Positions 42,347 through 54,150 of a DNA stretch of 64,000 nucleotides are shown in pieces. The stretch spans positions 2,619,501 to 2,683,500 of the forward strand of contig NZ_CP094971.1 in assembly GCF_022869825.1 (NCBI RefSeq), given 5' to 3'. Source of the DNA: Clostridium sp. BJN0001 (GTDB lineage Bacteria; Bacillota; Clostridia; Clostridiales; Clostridiaceae). The translations under genes were made by a program, and so were the position numbers. The notes under the pieces are model-generated. The model saw nothing but the letters and a program-made list of their open reading frames with translations, was not told the DNA's origin and ran no database searches. Numbering within the stretch: position 1 is the first letter of the stretch; each line of letters opens with the position of its first letter.

Positions 42347-43594
42347 ATGTTTTTTCACGACTTAATAATACTAGGCGGCGGTGCATCCGGTCTTACTGCT
42401 GCAATTTGTGCAAAAGATTTAGGAATGGATGTTGCTATAATAGAATCTAACGATAGAATAGGAAAAAAGATACTATCCACAGGAAATGGAAGATGTAACA
42501 TATCAAATAGTAAAATTGAAAGTCCATATATTAATTACCATAGTTCAAATAAAAATTTTTATAAAGAAATCTTAGATAATTTTTCAGTTTCAGATACAAA
42601 AAATTTCTTTATGTCATTAGGACTTCCTTTTACTGAACTTAGTGACGGAAAAATGTATCCTTCATCTCTTCAAGCATCCTCTGTTGTAGATATTTTAAAA
42701 CTTGCTTTAGATGAAAGAGAAATACCCGTGTATACATCATGTAAGGTTAAGGATGTATCAAAAAATAAAAATTTTGTTCTCGTTACATCTAACGATGAAT
42801 ATAAAAAATTTACCTGTAATAAATTAATACTCGCATGTGGCGGAAAATCAGCTCCAAATTCAGGCTCAGATGGATCAGGATTTAAAATAGCTAAAATGTT
42901 AGGTCATTCAATAGTTGAGCCTCTTCCAGGGATTGTACAGCTTAAACTTGATTATCCTCACCTTAGAGCTTTATCTGGAATAAAATTTAATGGAAATGCA
43001 TCACTTTTTATAGATAAGACTCTAAAAAGAACATGTTTCGGAGAAATATTATTTACTGACTATGGTATTTCAGGTCCTCCTATACTTCAGCTTTCATCAG
43101 ATGTATCAAAGTTCCTTTCAAAAGGACATAAAGTATATATAAATATTGATATGTTTCCAGAAAAAACTCTAGATTCATTAACTGATCTTTTAATGAGTCA
43201 CTTTTCAGTATTTAGTTATAGGGAAATAAGCTCATCTCTTATTGGAATAATAAATAAAAAGCTCATTCCAATAATTTTAAAAGATACAGGTATTGCTAAT
43301 ATTCATGAAACATGTGATATGATAGACTGGAATCTTATTAATGACCTTATTAAAAAATTTAAAAGCTGGAATTTTATATGCACAGGTACTAAAGGCTTCA
43401 CAAACGCTCAGGTAACCGTTGGAGGCGTTAACACTAATGAAATAGATAAATATACTCTTGAGTCTCTAAAATGCAAAAATCTGCTGTTTTCAGGCGAAAT
43501 TATGGATGTAAACGGAGACTGTGGTGGATTTAATCTTCAATGGGCTTGGAGTTCTGGATATATAGTAGCAAAATCTGCATATAATTTAAAATAA
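42347..43594 (+). CDS. NAD(P)/FAD-dependent oxidoreductase, HI0933/YhiN family
   Basis: The protein has 415 residues. The N-terminal Rossmann motif is LIILGGGASGLTAAICAKDLG, followed by GNGRCNISN and a second FAD segment near the end, FSGEIMDVNGDCGGFNLQWAWSSG. Family members include predicted aminoacetone oxidases. The substrate in this organism is unknown. A TGGAGGTG ribosome site is 4 bases from the ATG. It is a single gene ending in a shared terminator. Confidence 0.88.
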   Translation: MFFHDLIILGGGASGLTAAICAKDLGMDVAIIESNDRIGKKILSTGNGRCNISNSKIESPYINYHSSNKNFYKEILDNFSVSDTKNFFMSLGLPFTELSDGKMYPSSLQASSVVDILKLALDEREIPVYTSCKVKDVSKNKNFVLVTSNDEYKKFTCNKLILACGGKSAPNSGSDGSGFKIAKMLGHSIVEPLPGIVQLKLDYPHLRALSGIKFNGNASLFIDKTLKRTCFGEILFTDYGISGPPILQLSSDVSKFLSKGHKVYINIDMFPEKTLDSLTDLLMSHFSVFSYREISSSLIGIINKKLIPIILKDTGIANIHETCDMIDWNLINDLIKKFKSWNFICTGTKGFTNAQVTVGGVNTNEIDKYTLESLKCKNLLFSGEIMDVNGDCGGFNLQWAWSSGYIVAKSAYNLK

Positions 43595-43603
43595 TTATTA
43601 TAT

Positions 43604-43645
43604 AAAAAAAGAGAATCTGATTATTAATATCAAATTCTCTTTTAC
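43604..43645 (+). terminator. Convergent bidirectional terminator
   Basis: AAAGAGAAT and ATTCTCTTT, with an inner TGAT/ATCA pairing, serve both flanking convergent genes. Confidence 0.8.
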
Positions 43646-43656
43646 TTAATGTATTA

Positions 43657-43839
43657 TTATTTATTTAAAGCTGCAACTAAATCATCAATATTTATTCCAT
43701 GAACCATTGCTGCTTCTTCAAGAGTTTCTGCTTGAGCAGATGGACATCCAACACATCCCATACCAAAATTCATTAATATTGGCACTTTAGAAGAATCTGT
43801 TCTTACTAATTCACCTATTGTCATATCCTTATTTATCAT
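43657..43839 (-). CDS. DUF1858-domain protein
   Basis: The protein has 60 residues: a compact helical DUF1858 fold with the conserved MTIGELVR start and the Cys pair [14 protein letters not shown]. Such domains lie at the start of ScdA/RIC proteins and in hybrid-cluster-linked proteins, and may act as a small redox or metal-binding module. It is a single gene with a GAAGGTG ribosome site. Confidence 0.85.
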   Translation of the reverse strand: MINKDMTIGELVRTDSSKVPILMNFGMGCVGCPSAQAETLEEAAMVHGINIDDLVAALNK

Positions 43840-43885
43840 AAATTTTCACCTTCTTTTTATTTATCTGCATTAAAATTATATTTTA

Positions 43886-43920
43886 TAAAAAAAGAGAAGT
43901 CAATACCCGACTTCTCTTAT
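43886..43920 (-). terminator. Terminator of purA
   Basis: AAGAGAAGTC (43892-43901) pairs with GACTTCTCTT (43909-43918) and is flanked by A and T runs. Confidence 0.85.
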
Positions 43921-43925
43921 CATAT

Positions 43926-45248
<1,323 letters not shown>

Positions 45249-45442
45249 CTATTTATAATTATAAATTAAGATTGACTAATAATTTTTTAGTCTCCTTATA
45301 AATAGTAGCAAAGTAAAATTATTTGGTCAACTATGTATCGAATATTTTTTTGCTTTTTTTAAAAAATATTCGTATAATTAATTTATATGTTTAAACTTAA
45401 TATATTAATATCGTTTACTAGGAATAAGGGAGGATGCTGTTT

Positions 45443-46609
45443 ATGAATATTTATGAAGAATCTTTAAAGTTTCATGAAGAAAAAAAAGGTAAATATGAAA
45501 TAAAGCCAACATGTGAAGTTAAAAACGCAAAAGACTTAAGTCTTGCTTATACACCAGGAGTTGCTGAACCTTGTAGAGCTATTGCTAAAGATCCTGAAAA
45601 CGTATATAAATATACAAGAAAATGGAATACAGTTGCTGTAATATCAGACGGAACAGCCGTTTTAGGACTAGGAGATATAGGTCCACTTGCTGCACTGCCA
45701 GTAATGGAAGGAAAAAGTGTTCTTTTTAAAGAATTTGGAAACGTAGATGCTTTTCCAATAGTTCTTAACACAAAAAACGTTGATGAAATAGTTTCTACAA
45801 TAGTTAATATTGCTCCAACAGTTGGAGGAATTAATCTTGAAGATATTGCAGCTCCAAGATGTTTTGAAATAGAAAAAAGATTAAAAGAAATTTTGGATAT
45901 TCCTGTTTTTCATGATGATCAACATGGAACTGCAGTAGTAGTTTTATCTGGATTAATAAATGCATTAAAAATTGTTAACAAAAAACTTACAAATATAAAA
46001 GTAGTTATAAATGGTGCTGGTTCAGCCGGAAGCGCAATTTGTAAATTATTATTATCATCAGGCGTAAAAAATATAGTAATGTGTGACATAAATGGAATAA
46101 TCAGTAGAGATAAAGATTTAAGTGATAATAAATACATGGAAGAACTTTCAAGAATTACTAATCCTAATAATGAAACTGGATTTCTTAAAGATGCAATGAA
46201 AAATGCTGATGTATTTATTGGAGTATCTGCTCCTAAAATTGTTTCAAAAGAAATGGTAAAAACAATGAATAAAGACGGTATAATATTTGCAATGGCAAAT
46301 CCTACACCTGAAATCTTCCCAGAAGATGCTAAAGATGCAGGAATTAAAATCATGGGAACTGGAAGATCTGATTATCCAAATCAGATAAATAACGTTCTTG
46401 CTTTTCCAGGAATATTTAGAGGCGCTTTAGATGCACGTGCAAAAGAAATAAACGAAGAAATAAAGGTTGCAGCTGCATATGCAATTGCAAATTCTATAGA
46501 TGAAAAAGATTTAACAGAAGATAATATAATTCCAAAAGCTTTTGATTTAAAAGTTCAAAAATTAGTTGCTGAAGCTGTAAAAAAAGCAGCTAAAAATAGT
46601 AACGCTTAA
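45443..46609 (+). CDS. NAD(P)-dependent malic enzyme
   Basis: The protein has 388 residues, from ATG 45443; GGGAGG lies 10 bases upstream and overlaps an earlier in-frame ATG. It has the malic-enzyme tyrosine segment LAYTPGVAEPC, the metal-site motif FHDDQHGTAVV and the Rossmann loop GAGSAGSAICKLLL. It decarboxylates malate to pyruvate, and the short bacterial form is most often NAD-linked. It is a monocistronic unit, ending before a terminator shared with proC. Confidence 0.93.
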   Translation: MNIYEESLKFHEEKKGKYEIKPTCEVKNAKDLSLAYTPGVAEPCRAIAKDPENVYKYTRKWNTVAVISDGTAVLGLGDIGPLAALPVMEGKSVLFKEFGNVDAFPIVLNTKNVDEIVSTIVNIAPTVGGINLEDIAAPRCFEIEKRLKEILDIPVFHDDQHGTAVVVLSGLINALKIVNKKLTNIKVVINGAGSAGSAICKLLLSSGVKNIVMCDINGIISRDKDLSDNKYMEELSRITNPNNETGFLKDAMKNADVFIGVSAPKIVSKEMVKTMNKDGIIFAMANPTPEIFPEDAKDAGIKIMGTGRSDYPNQINNVLAFPGIFRGALDARAKEINEEIKVAAAYAIANSIDEKDLTEDNIIPKAFDLKVQKLVAEAVKKAAKNSNA

Positions 46610-46640
46610 AGAGCTTAAAATTTATCCACAAAATTAAATA

Positions 46641-46692
46641 AAAAATATCCACAATGTTGAAAACTTTCTTTCTTCATTGTGGATATTTTTTT
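46641..46692 (+). terminator. Convergent terminator between the malic-enzyme gene and proC
   Basis: AATATCCACAATG pairs with CATTGTGGATATT and is flanked by A and T runs, so it serves both strands. Confidence 0.85.
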
Positions 46693-46705
46693 ATTTATAA
46701 GTTAT

Positions 46706-47506
46706 TCACATGTTCATAGATTTTTCTGCACATTTAATAACAGCCTGCATAGCTGCATTTCTAAATCCTAATTTCTCAAGTTCGCATACAGCATCTATTG
46801 TTGTTCCTCCAGGTGAACATACTGCATCTTTAAGTTCTCCAGGATGTTTTCCTGTCTCAAGAACCATTTTAGCTGATCCTAGAACAGCTTGAGCTGCCAT
46901 CTTGTAAGCTTTTGATCTTTGAATTCCAAGCTTTACTCCTGCATCTGCCATTGCTTCAATAAACATATAAACATATGCTGGTGATGATCCACATAAAGCA
47001 GTAAATGCATGAAAATCTTTTTCTTCAATCTGTACACATTCTCCAAAACTTTCAAAAATCTTAACAGCTTTATTTAATTCTTCTTCTGTTACATTCTTAT
47101 TTGGACATAATGCAGACATTGATTCTTCAACTGATGCTGGAGTATTTGGCATTGTTCTTATTACCATTACATCTTTTGAAATAAATTCTTCCATATTCTT
47201 TAAACTTATTCCTGCTGCTATTGTTATTATTAATTTATCTTTAGTTAATTTATCTTTTATGTTTTCAATAATATCCTTATACATATAAGGTTTTACTGCC
47301 AATACAATTATTTCAGATTTTTCTGCTACTTCTCTATTATCTAATGTAGCTTCTATTTTTAGTGATTCTCTAACTCTTTTTGCAGATTCTTCACTTTTAG
47401 TTGATACAATTATTTCATTTTCTTTTATAATTCCAGATTTTATAATCCCTGAAACCATTGCACTTCCCATATTTCCACAGCCAATAAATCCTATTTTTTT
47501 ACTCAT
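46706..47506 (-). CDS. proC: Pyrroline-5-carboxylate reductase
   Basis: The protein has 266 residues with the NAD(P)-binding motif IGFIGCGNMGSAMV, VLAVKPYM, RTMPNTPA and the C-terminal substrate signature SPGGTTIDAVCELEKLGFR. It catalyses the last step of proline synthesis. It appears to be a single gene and is divergent from the small orphan gene at 47613. Confidence 0.95.
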   Translation of the reverse strand: MSKKIGFIGCGNMGSAMVSGIIKSGIIKENEIIVSTKSEESAKRVRESLKIEATLDNREVAEKSEIIVLAVKPYMYKDIIENIKDKLTKDKLIITIAAGISLKNMEEFISKDVMVIRTMPNTPASVEESMSALCPNKNVTEEELNKAVKIFESFGECVQIEEKDFHAFTALCGSSPAYVYMFIEAMADAGVKLGIQRSKAYKMAAQAVLGSAKMVLETGKHPGELKDAVCSPGGTTIDAVCELEKLGFRNAAMQAVIKCAEKSMNM

Positions 47507-47612
47507 TTTTTAGCCCCCATTAATTTTTTGAAATTTTTAATACAGTCTCCATTTTAATCATAGCATATGATATGTTTTATCCCATAAAATATATATGAAA
47601 GGAGGAGGTTAT

Positions 47613-47942
47613 ATGAAAAATTCTCTTTTAGTTTATAACAACTCTTTATTTTCTATTGAATCATTCGTTGATTCGATTTTAAAAAATATTTTAGAAATAA
47701 AGTGCTCTGTTTATGAAAGTCCATGCTTTTATTATATATCGCTTAAACACCCAGATATAAATGACTATTCATTAGAAGTGAATTTTAAAAATAACTTTTT
47801 AATCCTTAAAGTTACTGATAAAAAATACAGAAATACCATATTTCTAAAAAGGATTTTTTATCTAACAAAAATTGAAAAATCACATATATTATTTGAAAAA
47901 AGTTTTAATAAAAATACTCTTATAATAGAAAAAGCAGCTTAA
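47613..47942 (+). CDS. Small hypothetical protein
   Basis: The protein has 109 residues starting at ATG 47613 (MKNSLLVYNNSLFSIESFV), directly behind AGGAGGAGG; an earlier in-frame ATG lies before that site. It is rich in Phe, Tyr, Asn and Lys, with alternating strand-like hydrophobic segments (CSVYESPCFYYISLKHPD; FLILKVTDKKY). No motif or family is recognised. It is located between divergent proC and convergent dnaB, whose stop follows its own stop with no gap. Confidence 0.65.
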   Translation: MKNSLLVYNNSLFSIESFVDSILKNILEIKCSVYESPCFYYISLKHPDINDYSLEVNFKNNFLILKVTDKKYRNTIFLKRIFYLTKIEKSHILFEKSFNKNTLIIEKAA

Positions 47943-49280
47943 TTATTCTTTATGTACAACATCCAAATTACCAAATTTACTGAATTGGCCCATCCATGCA
48001 AGTTTTGCACTTCCGACTGGGCCATTTCTTTGTTTTGCTATTATGCACTCAGCTACATTCTTATCTTCAGTATCTGGATTATAATATTCATCTCTATATA
48101 AAAACATAACAAGATCAGCATCCTGCTCTATTGATCCTGATTCTCTTAAATCTGAAAGCATAGGTCTATGATCAGCTCTCTGCTCTGGCGCTCTTGAAAG
48201 CTGAGAAAGTGCAATTACCGGACATTGCATCTCTTTTGCCAAAGCTTTTACCGATCTTGAAATTTCTGAAACTTCTTGCTGTCTATTATCAGTTTGAGTT
48301 CCTCCTGACATAAGCTGAAGATAATCAATTACTATAAGATCTATTCCGTATTCTAGCTTAAGTCTTCTACATTTTGAACGCATTTCCATAATAGTCATTC
48401 CTGCTGTATCATCAATATAAATATGAGCATTAGAAAGTGGTCCTGTTGCTAATGCAATGTTCTCCCAGTCTTTATCTTCTAGATCACCAGTTCTAAGCTT
48501 AAGCATATCTACATTAGCTTCTGAACATAAAAGCTTATACGCAAGCTGTTCTTTTGACATTTCAAGAGAAAAGATAACTACACTCTTTTTTTCTTTAAGC
48601 GCAGCATGTTCTGCAATGTTAAGTGCAAATGTAGTTTTTCCCATAGAAGGTCTTGCTGCAATAAGAACCATATCTCCTTTTTGAAATCCTGATGTTTTTG
48701 AATCTAAATCTGCAAAACCAGAACCAACTCCTGTAATCTGGCCTTTATTATTAAATAATTTTTCAATTTGTATAAAACCTCTTTCAAGAACATCGCTTAA
48801 AGGTTCAAAATCTTTTGAAGTTTTATTATCTGCAATATCAAAAATTTTCTTTTCAGCTTCATCTAAAACACCCTGCACAGTATCTTGCTTGTTATAGCTG
48901 TCTTCTATTATTTTCGTAGACGCTTTTATAAGTTTCCTAAGGACTGATTTTTCCTTAATTATCTTTATATGTGCATCTAAATTAGCTGTTGTAGCAATAG
49001 ATGCACTTAATTCTGTAATATAAGTTATATTACCTGCTTTTTCAAGCATATTAGTGTTCTTAAGATATTCTATAAGAGTCAAAAGGTCTACTGCTATATC
49101 TTTTTTAAACATCTCACATATAGCTCTAAAGATTATCTTATGACCATCTCTATAAAAATCTTCTTCTTCAAGTTCTTCAGTAGCTTTTCCAATAGAATTT
49201 TTGTCTATTATCATGCTTCCTATTACAGACTGTTCTGCTTCAATACTCTGAGGCAGACTTCTCATCGCTGTCTCATCCAC
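47943..49280 (-). CDS. dnaB: Replicative DNA helicase DnaB
   Basis: The protein has 445 residues. The N-terminal domain opens with MRSLPQSIEAEQSVIGSMI, and a linker leads to the RecA-like motor with Walker A IAARPSMGKTTFALN, DLIVIDYLQLM and LSQLSRAPEQR. It unwinds DNA at the replication fork as a hexamer. The gene order lonC-dnaB (with rplI and gdpP upstream) is common in clostridia; the gene is called dnaC in Bacillus. It is read leftward with the group. Confidence 0.97.
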   Translation of the reverse strand: MDETAMRSLPQSIEAEQSVIGSMIIDKNSIGKATEELEEEDFYRDGHKIIFRAICEMFKKDIAVDLLTLIEYLKNTNMLEKAGNITYITELSASIATTANLDAHIKIIKEKSVLRKLIKASTKIIEDSYNKQDTVQGVLDEAEKKIFDIADNKTSKDFEPLSDVLERGFIQIEKLFNNKGQITGVGSGFADLDSKTSGFQKGDMVLIAARPSMGKTTFALNIAEHAALKEKKSVVIFSLEMSKEQLAYKLLCSEANVDMLKLRTGDLEDKDWENIALATGPLSNAHIYIDDTAGMTIMEMRSKCRRLKLEYGIDLIVIDYLQLMSGGTQTDNRQQEVSEISRSVKALAKEMQCPVIALSQLSRAPEQRADHRPMLSDLRESGSIEQDADLVMFLYRDEYYNPDTEDKNVAECIIAKQRNGPVGSAKLAWMGQFSKFGNLDVVHKE

Positions 49281-49315
49281 GTGCTCATACCTCCAATTCT
49301 ATTCAGATACACTTT

Positions 49316-51193
49316 TTAAAAAACATAATTTAAAATATCATTTATATTTTCTATAGTTTTTACTTCTATTCCAGTTAAATTTTTAGGAATTTCATTTTTA
49401 TTTTCTTCTGGGACAAGAACTAATCTTATTCCCATTCTCTTAGCTCCATATATCTTTTCAAACACTCCACCTATAGGTTTTACATCTCCATATAAAGATA
49501 CCTCTCCTGTAAGCGCAATATCCTGTCTTATAGGTTTATTTAAAAGTGCACTTATTATACATGTTGTTATTGCCGAACCTGCAGATGGACCATCTATTTT
49601 TCCTCCACCTATTACATTAACATGTATATCATAGTCTTTTATATCTTTATCTGTTATATTTCTTATTACTGATGCAGCATTATATACTGAGTCTTTAGCC
49701 ATTGAACCTGCAGTCTCATTAAATCTTACTGTTCCAGTTCCTTTTTTCTTAGCATGAAATACACATGCTTCTATTTCTATTGTAGAACCTAAAAATCCAC
49801 TTACTCCAAGTCCATAAATATGTCCTACCTTTTTCTCATTTAAATCTTTTATTCTTTCAAAAGGAACATATCTTCCTATTGATATTACTTCATTAAGATC
49901 TGACATTCCTATTGTAATTTTATCATCTAATTTTTTCTTAGAATATAATGAATATCCATAGGCATCTGTAAGAATATTTATTGCTTTTCTTCCTTCAAAT
50001 GTATATGAACTTATTTTTTCTGCTACACCCTCTTCTAAATTAACATTTAGCTTACAGGCTGCATCTTTCACTATATTAACTATATCTTCAGATGATAAAG
50101 GTTCAAAATATACTTCTGTACATCTTGATCTTAAAGCAGGATTTATTTCTGATGGACTTTTTGTTGTTGCTCCTATAAGAACAAAGTCTGCTGGTGCACC
50201 ATTATCAAAAAGATATTTTATATATTTAGGAATACTTTCATCATCTGGATCATAATAAGAAGATGAAAATTCTACTCTTTTATCTTCTAATACTTTAAGA
50301 AGTTTATTCTGAAGCATTGTATCAAGTTCACCAATTTCATCTATAAAAAGAACTCCTCCATGAGCTTCAGTTACTAAACCTGTTTTAGGCTCTGGGATTC
50401 CTATTTCTGCTAAATCTCTCTTGCTTCCTTGATATATAGGATCATGTACTGAGCCTAAGAGAGGATTTGTAATTTCTCTTGGATCCCATCTTAAAGTTGT
50501 TCCATCTACTTCTACGAACTTTGAATTATCATCAAAAGGAGTAAATGAAAGTTTCTTTACTTCTTCAAGTGCAAGTCTTGCTGCAGTAGTTTTTCCAACA
50601 CCTGGAGGTCCATATAAAATTATATGTTGTGGATATGGCGAAGAAAGTTTTGATAAAAGAGATTTAACTGCTCTCTTTTGTCCTATAATTTCGTCAAAAT
50701 TAGATGGCCTTAAAAAGCTCATTATATTTTTACTAGTTATTTTTGAATCTAAATTTTCTAATGTTTTTAATTTTGTTTTTGTTCTCTTATTTTCAAATCC
50801 TTTTTGTTTGTTTATAATTGACATTCTGACATCATCGATATACTTTTCTTGCTTCTCAGCAACTGATCTTTCAACTTCTTCTTCGATTTTGTTTTGAATA
50901 TATCTTCTTGCCAATAAATCAGATATTAGGCTTTCAGTTCTATCTATAACATCTGCTAATTCTTCTTTTTTAGGAACGGACTTTAAATCTCTTCCTTCTG
51001 CTAAAATGACATTAAGAGCAAAAATTCTTTTACATAAATCTTCTGATTGAATATATTTATCAAGTTTAAATCTTATTGTCCTAGCCTTAAATGCACCCTT
51101 ATCTAAAATATTTCTAGTAATAATATATAGTTGTTTTACCTGAGACTCAATTGATAAATTTTCTTCTATTATTTGCTTAGTGTCAAGTTCCAC
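49316..51193 (-). CDS. lonC: Lon-family ATP-dependent protease, LonC type
   Basis: The protein has 625 residues. The AAA+ module has LYGPPGVGKTTAARLALE and GVLFIDEIGELDTMLQNKLL. The C-terminal S16 protease domain has catalytic Ser in DGPSAGSAITTC and catalytic Lys in GGVFEKIYGAKRMG. There is no substrate-binding LAN domain of LonA at the N-terminus, only a helical segment of about 170 residues. Length and layout match the LonC group of spore-formers. The role is probably proteolysis linked to sporulation. It lies between dnaB and rplI. Confidence 0.9.
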   Translation of the reverse strand: MELDTKQIIEENLSIESQVKQLYIITRNILDKGAFKARTIRFKLDKYIQSEDLCKRIFALNVILAEGRDLKSVPKKEELADVIDRTESLISDLLARRYIQNKIEEEVERSVAEKQEKYIDDVRMSIINKQKGFENKRTKTKLKTLENLDSKITSKNIMSFLRPSNFDEIIGQKRAVKSLLSKLSSPYPQHIILYGPPGVGKTTAARLALEEVKKLSFTPFDDNSKFVEVDGTTLRWDPREITNPLLGSVHDPIYQGSKRDLAEIGIPEPKTGLVTEAHGGVLFIDEIGELDTMLQNKLLKVLEDKRVEFSSSYYDPDDESIPKYIKYLFDNGAPADFVLIGATTKSPSEINPALRSRCTEVYFEPLSSEDIVNIVKDAACKLNVNLEEGVAEKISSYTFEGRKAINILTDAYGYSLYSKKKLDDKITIGMSDLNEVISIGRYVPFERIKDLNEKKVGHIYGLGVSGFLGSTIEIEACVFHAKKKGTGTVRFNETAGSMAKDSVYNAASVIRNITDKDIKDYDIHVNVIGGGKIDGPSAGSAITTCIISALLNKPIRQDIALTGEVSLYGDVKPIGGVFEKIYGAKRMGIRLVLVPEENKNEIPKNLTGIEVKTIENINDILNYVF

Positions 51194-51205
51194 CTTAAAA
51201 CCTCC

Positions 51206-51652
51206 TTAAGCCTGTTTGACTATATTTATTTTCATTTTTGTGCTTACTTCAGGATATAATTTGACTTCTATCTCATATTCGCCTTCAACTTTTATTGCAT
51301 TCATTACAATTTTCTTTTTATCAACATCAACTTTATAATTTTTCTTAATTAATTCTGCAACATCCTTACTTGTTATTGCTCCAAATAACTTTCCATTTTC
51401 TCCAGTCTTAGCTTTAATTGTTACTGATTTTCCTTTAAGTTCTGCAGCTAATTTTTGAGCTTCTTCAAGTTCAGCAAGCTTCTGTTTTCTATCATTTGCT
51501 ATTTTGTTATTTAAAATATGTAAATTAGAATCAGTTGCTTCCTGTGCTAATTTCCTGGGAAATAAAAAGTTTCTTGCATATCCATCTGATGTATTTATTA
51601 CTTCTCCTTTTTTACCTATCTTTTTAACGTCTTTTAATAAAATAACTTTCAT
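51206..51652 (-). CDS. rplI: Large-subunit ribosomal protein L9
   Basis: The protein has 148 residues, a normal length. The N-terminal rRNA-binding motif is [36 protein letters not shown], with a long central helix and a C-terminal domain. Located 12 bases before lonC and 4 bases after gdpP, in one operon. Confidence 0.97.
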   Translation of the reverse strand: MKVILLKDVKKIGKKGEVINTSDGYARNFLFPRKLAQEATDSNLHILNNKIANDRKQKLAELEEAQKLAAELKGKSVTIKAKTGENGKLFGAITSKDVAELIKKNYKVDVDKKKIVMNAIKVEGEYEIEVKLYPEVSTKMKINIVKQA

Positions 51653-51656
51653 AATC

Positions 51657-53582
51657 TTATTCTCCTATCCTTAAACATTTATTTATTGCCTCATCAAGTT
51701 TTAATATTGCATCATCTATAGAAATATTACTCATCTTAGTTCCTGCAATATTCATATGACCTCCTCCGCCGAGTTCTTCTAATACTACCTGCACATTTAT
51801 ATCTCCAAGAGATCTTCCGCTTATAAGTACATTATCTGCTATTTCTCCAAGTACAAAGCTTACTTCTACTCCTGCAATATTAAGAAGTTCATCAGCAGCC
51901 TTAGCTATAATTACATTATGCACATTTGCAGGTGCTACTGCAACAGCTACACCTTCTTTTATTCTTGCTGACTTAATTGTATCCGCAATTTCAGTATAAT
52001 CTTCTATATTATCAGCAAACATCTTTTTTATTTCAAGTGGTTCTGCTCCATATGACTTTAAAAACGATGCAGCATCAAAAGTTCTCACTCCAGTTTTAAA
52101 TGAGAATTTTTTAGTATCAATTATTATTCCTGCTAAAAGTCCTTCTGCTTCAAGTGGAGTAATAGCAGGTTTATCTACCATATACTGTATTATCTCAGTA
52201 ACCATTTCAGCTGTAGAGGATGCATATATCTCAATATATTTTAACATATTATTTTCTATAATATCAGGGCTACGCCTATGATGATCTATAATTACTTTTC
52301 TATCAGCCATATTAACAAGCTGCATACTTTCAACATAACCTTTATTATGAACATCTAAAATTATAAGAAGAGTATCTCTATCAATATTACTCTCTGCTTC
52401 ATCTACTGAAAGAAATGTATCATTATATTTTTCATCTTTATTTAACATATCAAGATAATATCTTATATCATTTGTTTCTTTTGGAAGCACTATTTTGCAT
52501 TTTTTACCTAGCTGTCTTATTACACTCATTAGCCCAACTGCTGAACCAAAGCAATCCATATCAGGATTTTTATGTCCCAATATAAATACTTGTCTGCTCT
52601 CATATATAAGTTCACTTAATGCTCTTGCAATAACTCTGGCTTTAACTTTTGTTCTTTTTTCTATCTCTTTTGAGTTACCACCAAAAATTTTTAAATCATC
52701 TTTAGATTTTACAATTGCTTGAGCTCCTCCTCTTCCAAGTGCAAGTTCTTTAGCTTTTTTAGCATTATTATAATTTGCCATAGGAGACATTCCAAGCCTA
52801 CCCACACCTATACTAAGTGTTACACGCATAGTATTTCCTTTATTTATCTTAGAAATATCATCTATTATTTTAAATTTTTCACGTATCTCTTTTTCTATAT
52901 ATTTATCTTGAACTGACAATACATATCCAGAAGCATCATATTGCTGTATCATCGCTTTCATGCTTTCAGCATATGTTCTTATATATTTTCCTATTTCCGC
53001 TATAACAAGAGGTCTATTTCCTTCATCAGTCTTATTAAGAACTTCTGTAAGATTGTCAACTTCAATAAGCATAATACTCTCTTTTGTAGTTTCATAATCT
53101 ATAAGCTTAGTAATATCATTAAATGATAAAATATAAAAAGATGTTTCATCGTTTGCTTTTACAGTTCTACTATATACATCATAAAGTTTATCGCTTACAT
53201 GAATTCTCTGATGATCATTCTTTTTATATCTTTCAATAAGAGATAAATCTAATTCACTTGCTATACTTAAAATATTCATTTCATTTTTTTGCTTTAATGA
53301 TTCAAACATATTATTATTCCATATAATATCCCCAGATTTATTTATTAATACAATTGGATATATTACATTAAATAAATTTTCAGAAACAGCCTTATCAATT
53401 TGATTTATAAATTCATTCTGACTATTTTCCTTTTTATTATAATAATAGAGCTTGTTATAATTATCTATCAGAAATAATAAAAAAATAATAATTCCTATCT
53501 CTTGATATTCAATAATATATAATACTATAGATGATACAAGTAGTATTATAGGTCTTACCATAGCTTTCAGCATAGATGTCAT
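51657..53582 (-). CDS. gdpP: Cyclic-di-AMP phosphodiesterase GdpP
   Basis: The protein has 641 residues. Two N-terminal membrane helices lead to a degenerate PAS-like segment (~60-150), a degenerate GGDEF domain (~170-300) and a DHH/DHHA1 phosphodiesterase module with [34 protein letters not shown] and the [10 protein letters not shown] motif. It hydrolyses c-di-AMP, a signal for osmolyte and cell-wall balance. It is the first gene of the rplI-lonC-dnaB group. Confidence 0.93.
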   Translation of the reverse strand: MTSMLKAMVRPIILLVSSIVLYIIEYQEIGIIIFLLFLIDNYNKLYYYNKKENSQNEFINQIDKAVSENLFNVIYPIVLINKSGDIIWNNNMFESLKQKNEMNILSIASELDLSLIERYKKNDHQRIHVSDKLYDVYSRTVKANDETSFYILSFNDITKLIDYETTKESIMLIEVDNLTEVLNKTDEGNRPLVIAEIGKYIRTYAESMKAMIQQYDASGYVLSVQDKYIEKEIREKFKIIDDISKINKGNTMRVTLSIGVGRLGMSPMANYNNAKKAKELALGRGGAQAIVKSKDDLKIFGGNSKEIEKRTKVKARVIARALSELIYESRQVFILGHKNPDMDCFGSAVGLMSVIRQLGKKCKIVLPKETNDIRYYLDMLNKDEKYNDTFLSVDEAESNIDRDTLLIILDVHNKGYVESMQLVNMADRKVIIDHHRRSPDIIENNMLKYIEIYASSTAEMVTEIIQYMVDKPAITPLEAEGLLAGIIIDTKKFSFKTGVRTFDAASFLKSYGAEPLEIKKMFADNIEDYTEIADTIKSARIKEGVAVAVAPANVHNVIIAKAADELLNIAGVEVSFVLGEIADNVLISGRSLGDINVQVVLEELGGGGHMNIAGTKMSNISIDDAILKLDEAINKCLRIGE

Positions 53583-53602
53583 ATAATGACCTCCTATTTC
53601 TA

Positions 53603-53923
53603 TTAATCTGTTCTCTTATTTATATATTTTTTAAGACTGCTTAAACTTTTTCCTTCTTTTTCAATATAATCTTCAGATTTTATACCTAATGACAACTTGT
53701 CATTAATTGTATCATCTATTTCTGCAAAAGAATATCCAAGTCTCTGAGCTAAAACATAGAGTATAATTATAGCACCAGCTATAGTATCTATTATCGATTC
53801 ACGTGCTACATTTCCACTTTTTGCGAGAAGCCTTAATAACTCACCTGCTGAACATACAAGCTGAGCTTTAAGCTTATCAATAATTTTTACGTTCGTTATT
53901 ATGTTTATATTATTCTTCCTCAT
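53603..53923 (-). CDS. MazG-like protein
   Basis: The protein has 106 residues, from ATG 53923 with GAGGTG 5 bases upstream. The helical MazG-like layout includes KLKAQLVCSAGELLRLLAKSG and a second helix pair DTIAGAIIILYVLAQRLG. The E-x-x-E metal motif is reduced, so pyrophosphohydrolase activity is uncertain. It lies directly upstream of gdpP on the same strand (20-base gap). Confidence 0.8.
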   Translation of the reverse strand: MRKNNINIITNVKIIDKLKAQLVCSAGELLRLLAKSGNVARESIIDTIAGAIIILYVLAQRLGYSFAEIDDTINDKLSLGIKSEDYIEKEGKSLSSLKKYINKRTD

Positions 53924-54024
53924 AATCACACCTCATACCACTAAAATACACTTTTACCCTGTATACTTATTTTAATTATTTTTAGAATGTAATGCAACTG
54001 TTATTACATATAATTCCATATAAT

Positions 54025-54072
54025 AAAACTACTACAAAATACAATCATTTATATTCTGTAGTAGTTTTTTAT
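54025..54072 (-). terminator. Terminator of the rpsF-ssb-rpsR operon
   Basis: AAAACTACTACA (54025-54036) pairs with TGTAGTAGTTTT (54057-54068). A/T runs on both sides. Confidence 0.8.
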
Positions 54073-54150
54073 ATTTTATACCAATTAAATAAGAAAAAGA
54101 CCGCTTAACATTAGTCCTTTGATAAACGATCTTTTTACTCAAATTACTTA

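Noticed and set aside
42250..42450. Plus-strand open frame before the FAD enzyme
   Set aside because: Overlaps the start of the real gene in another frame, and its sequence is low-complexity AT-rich. Not a gene.
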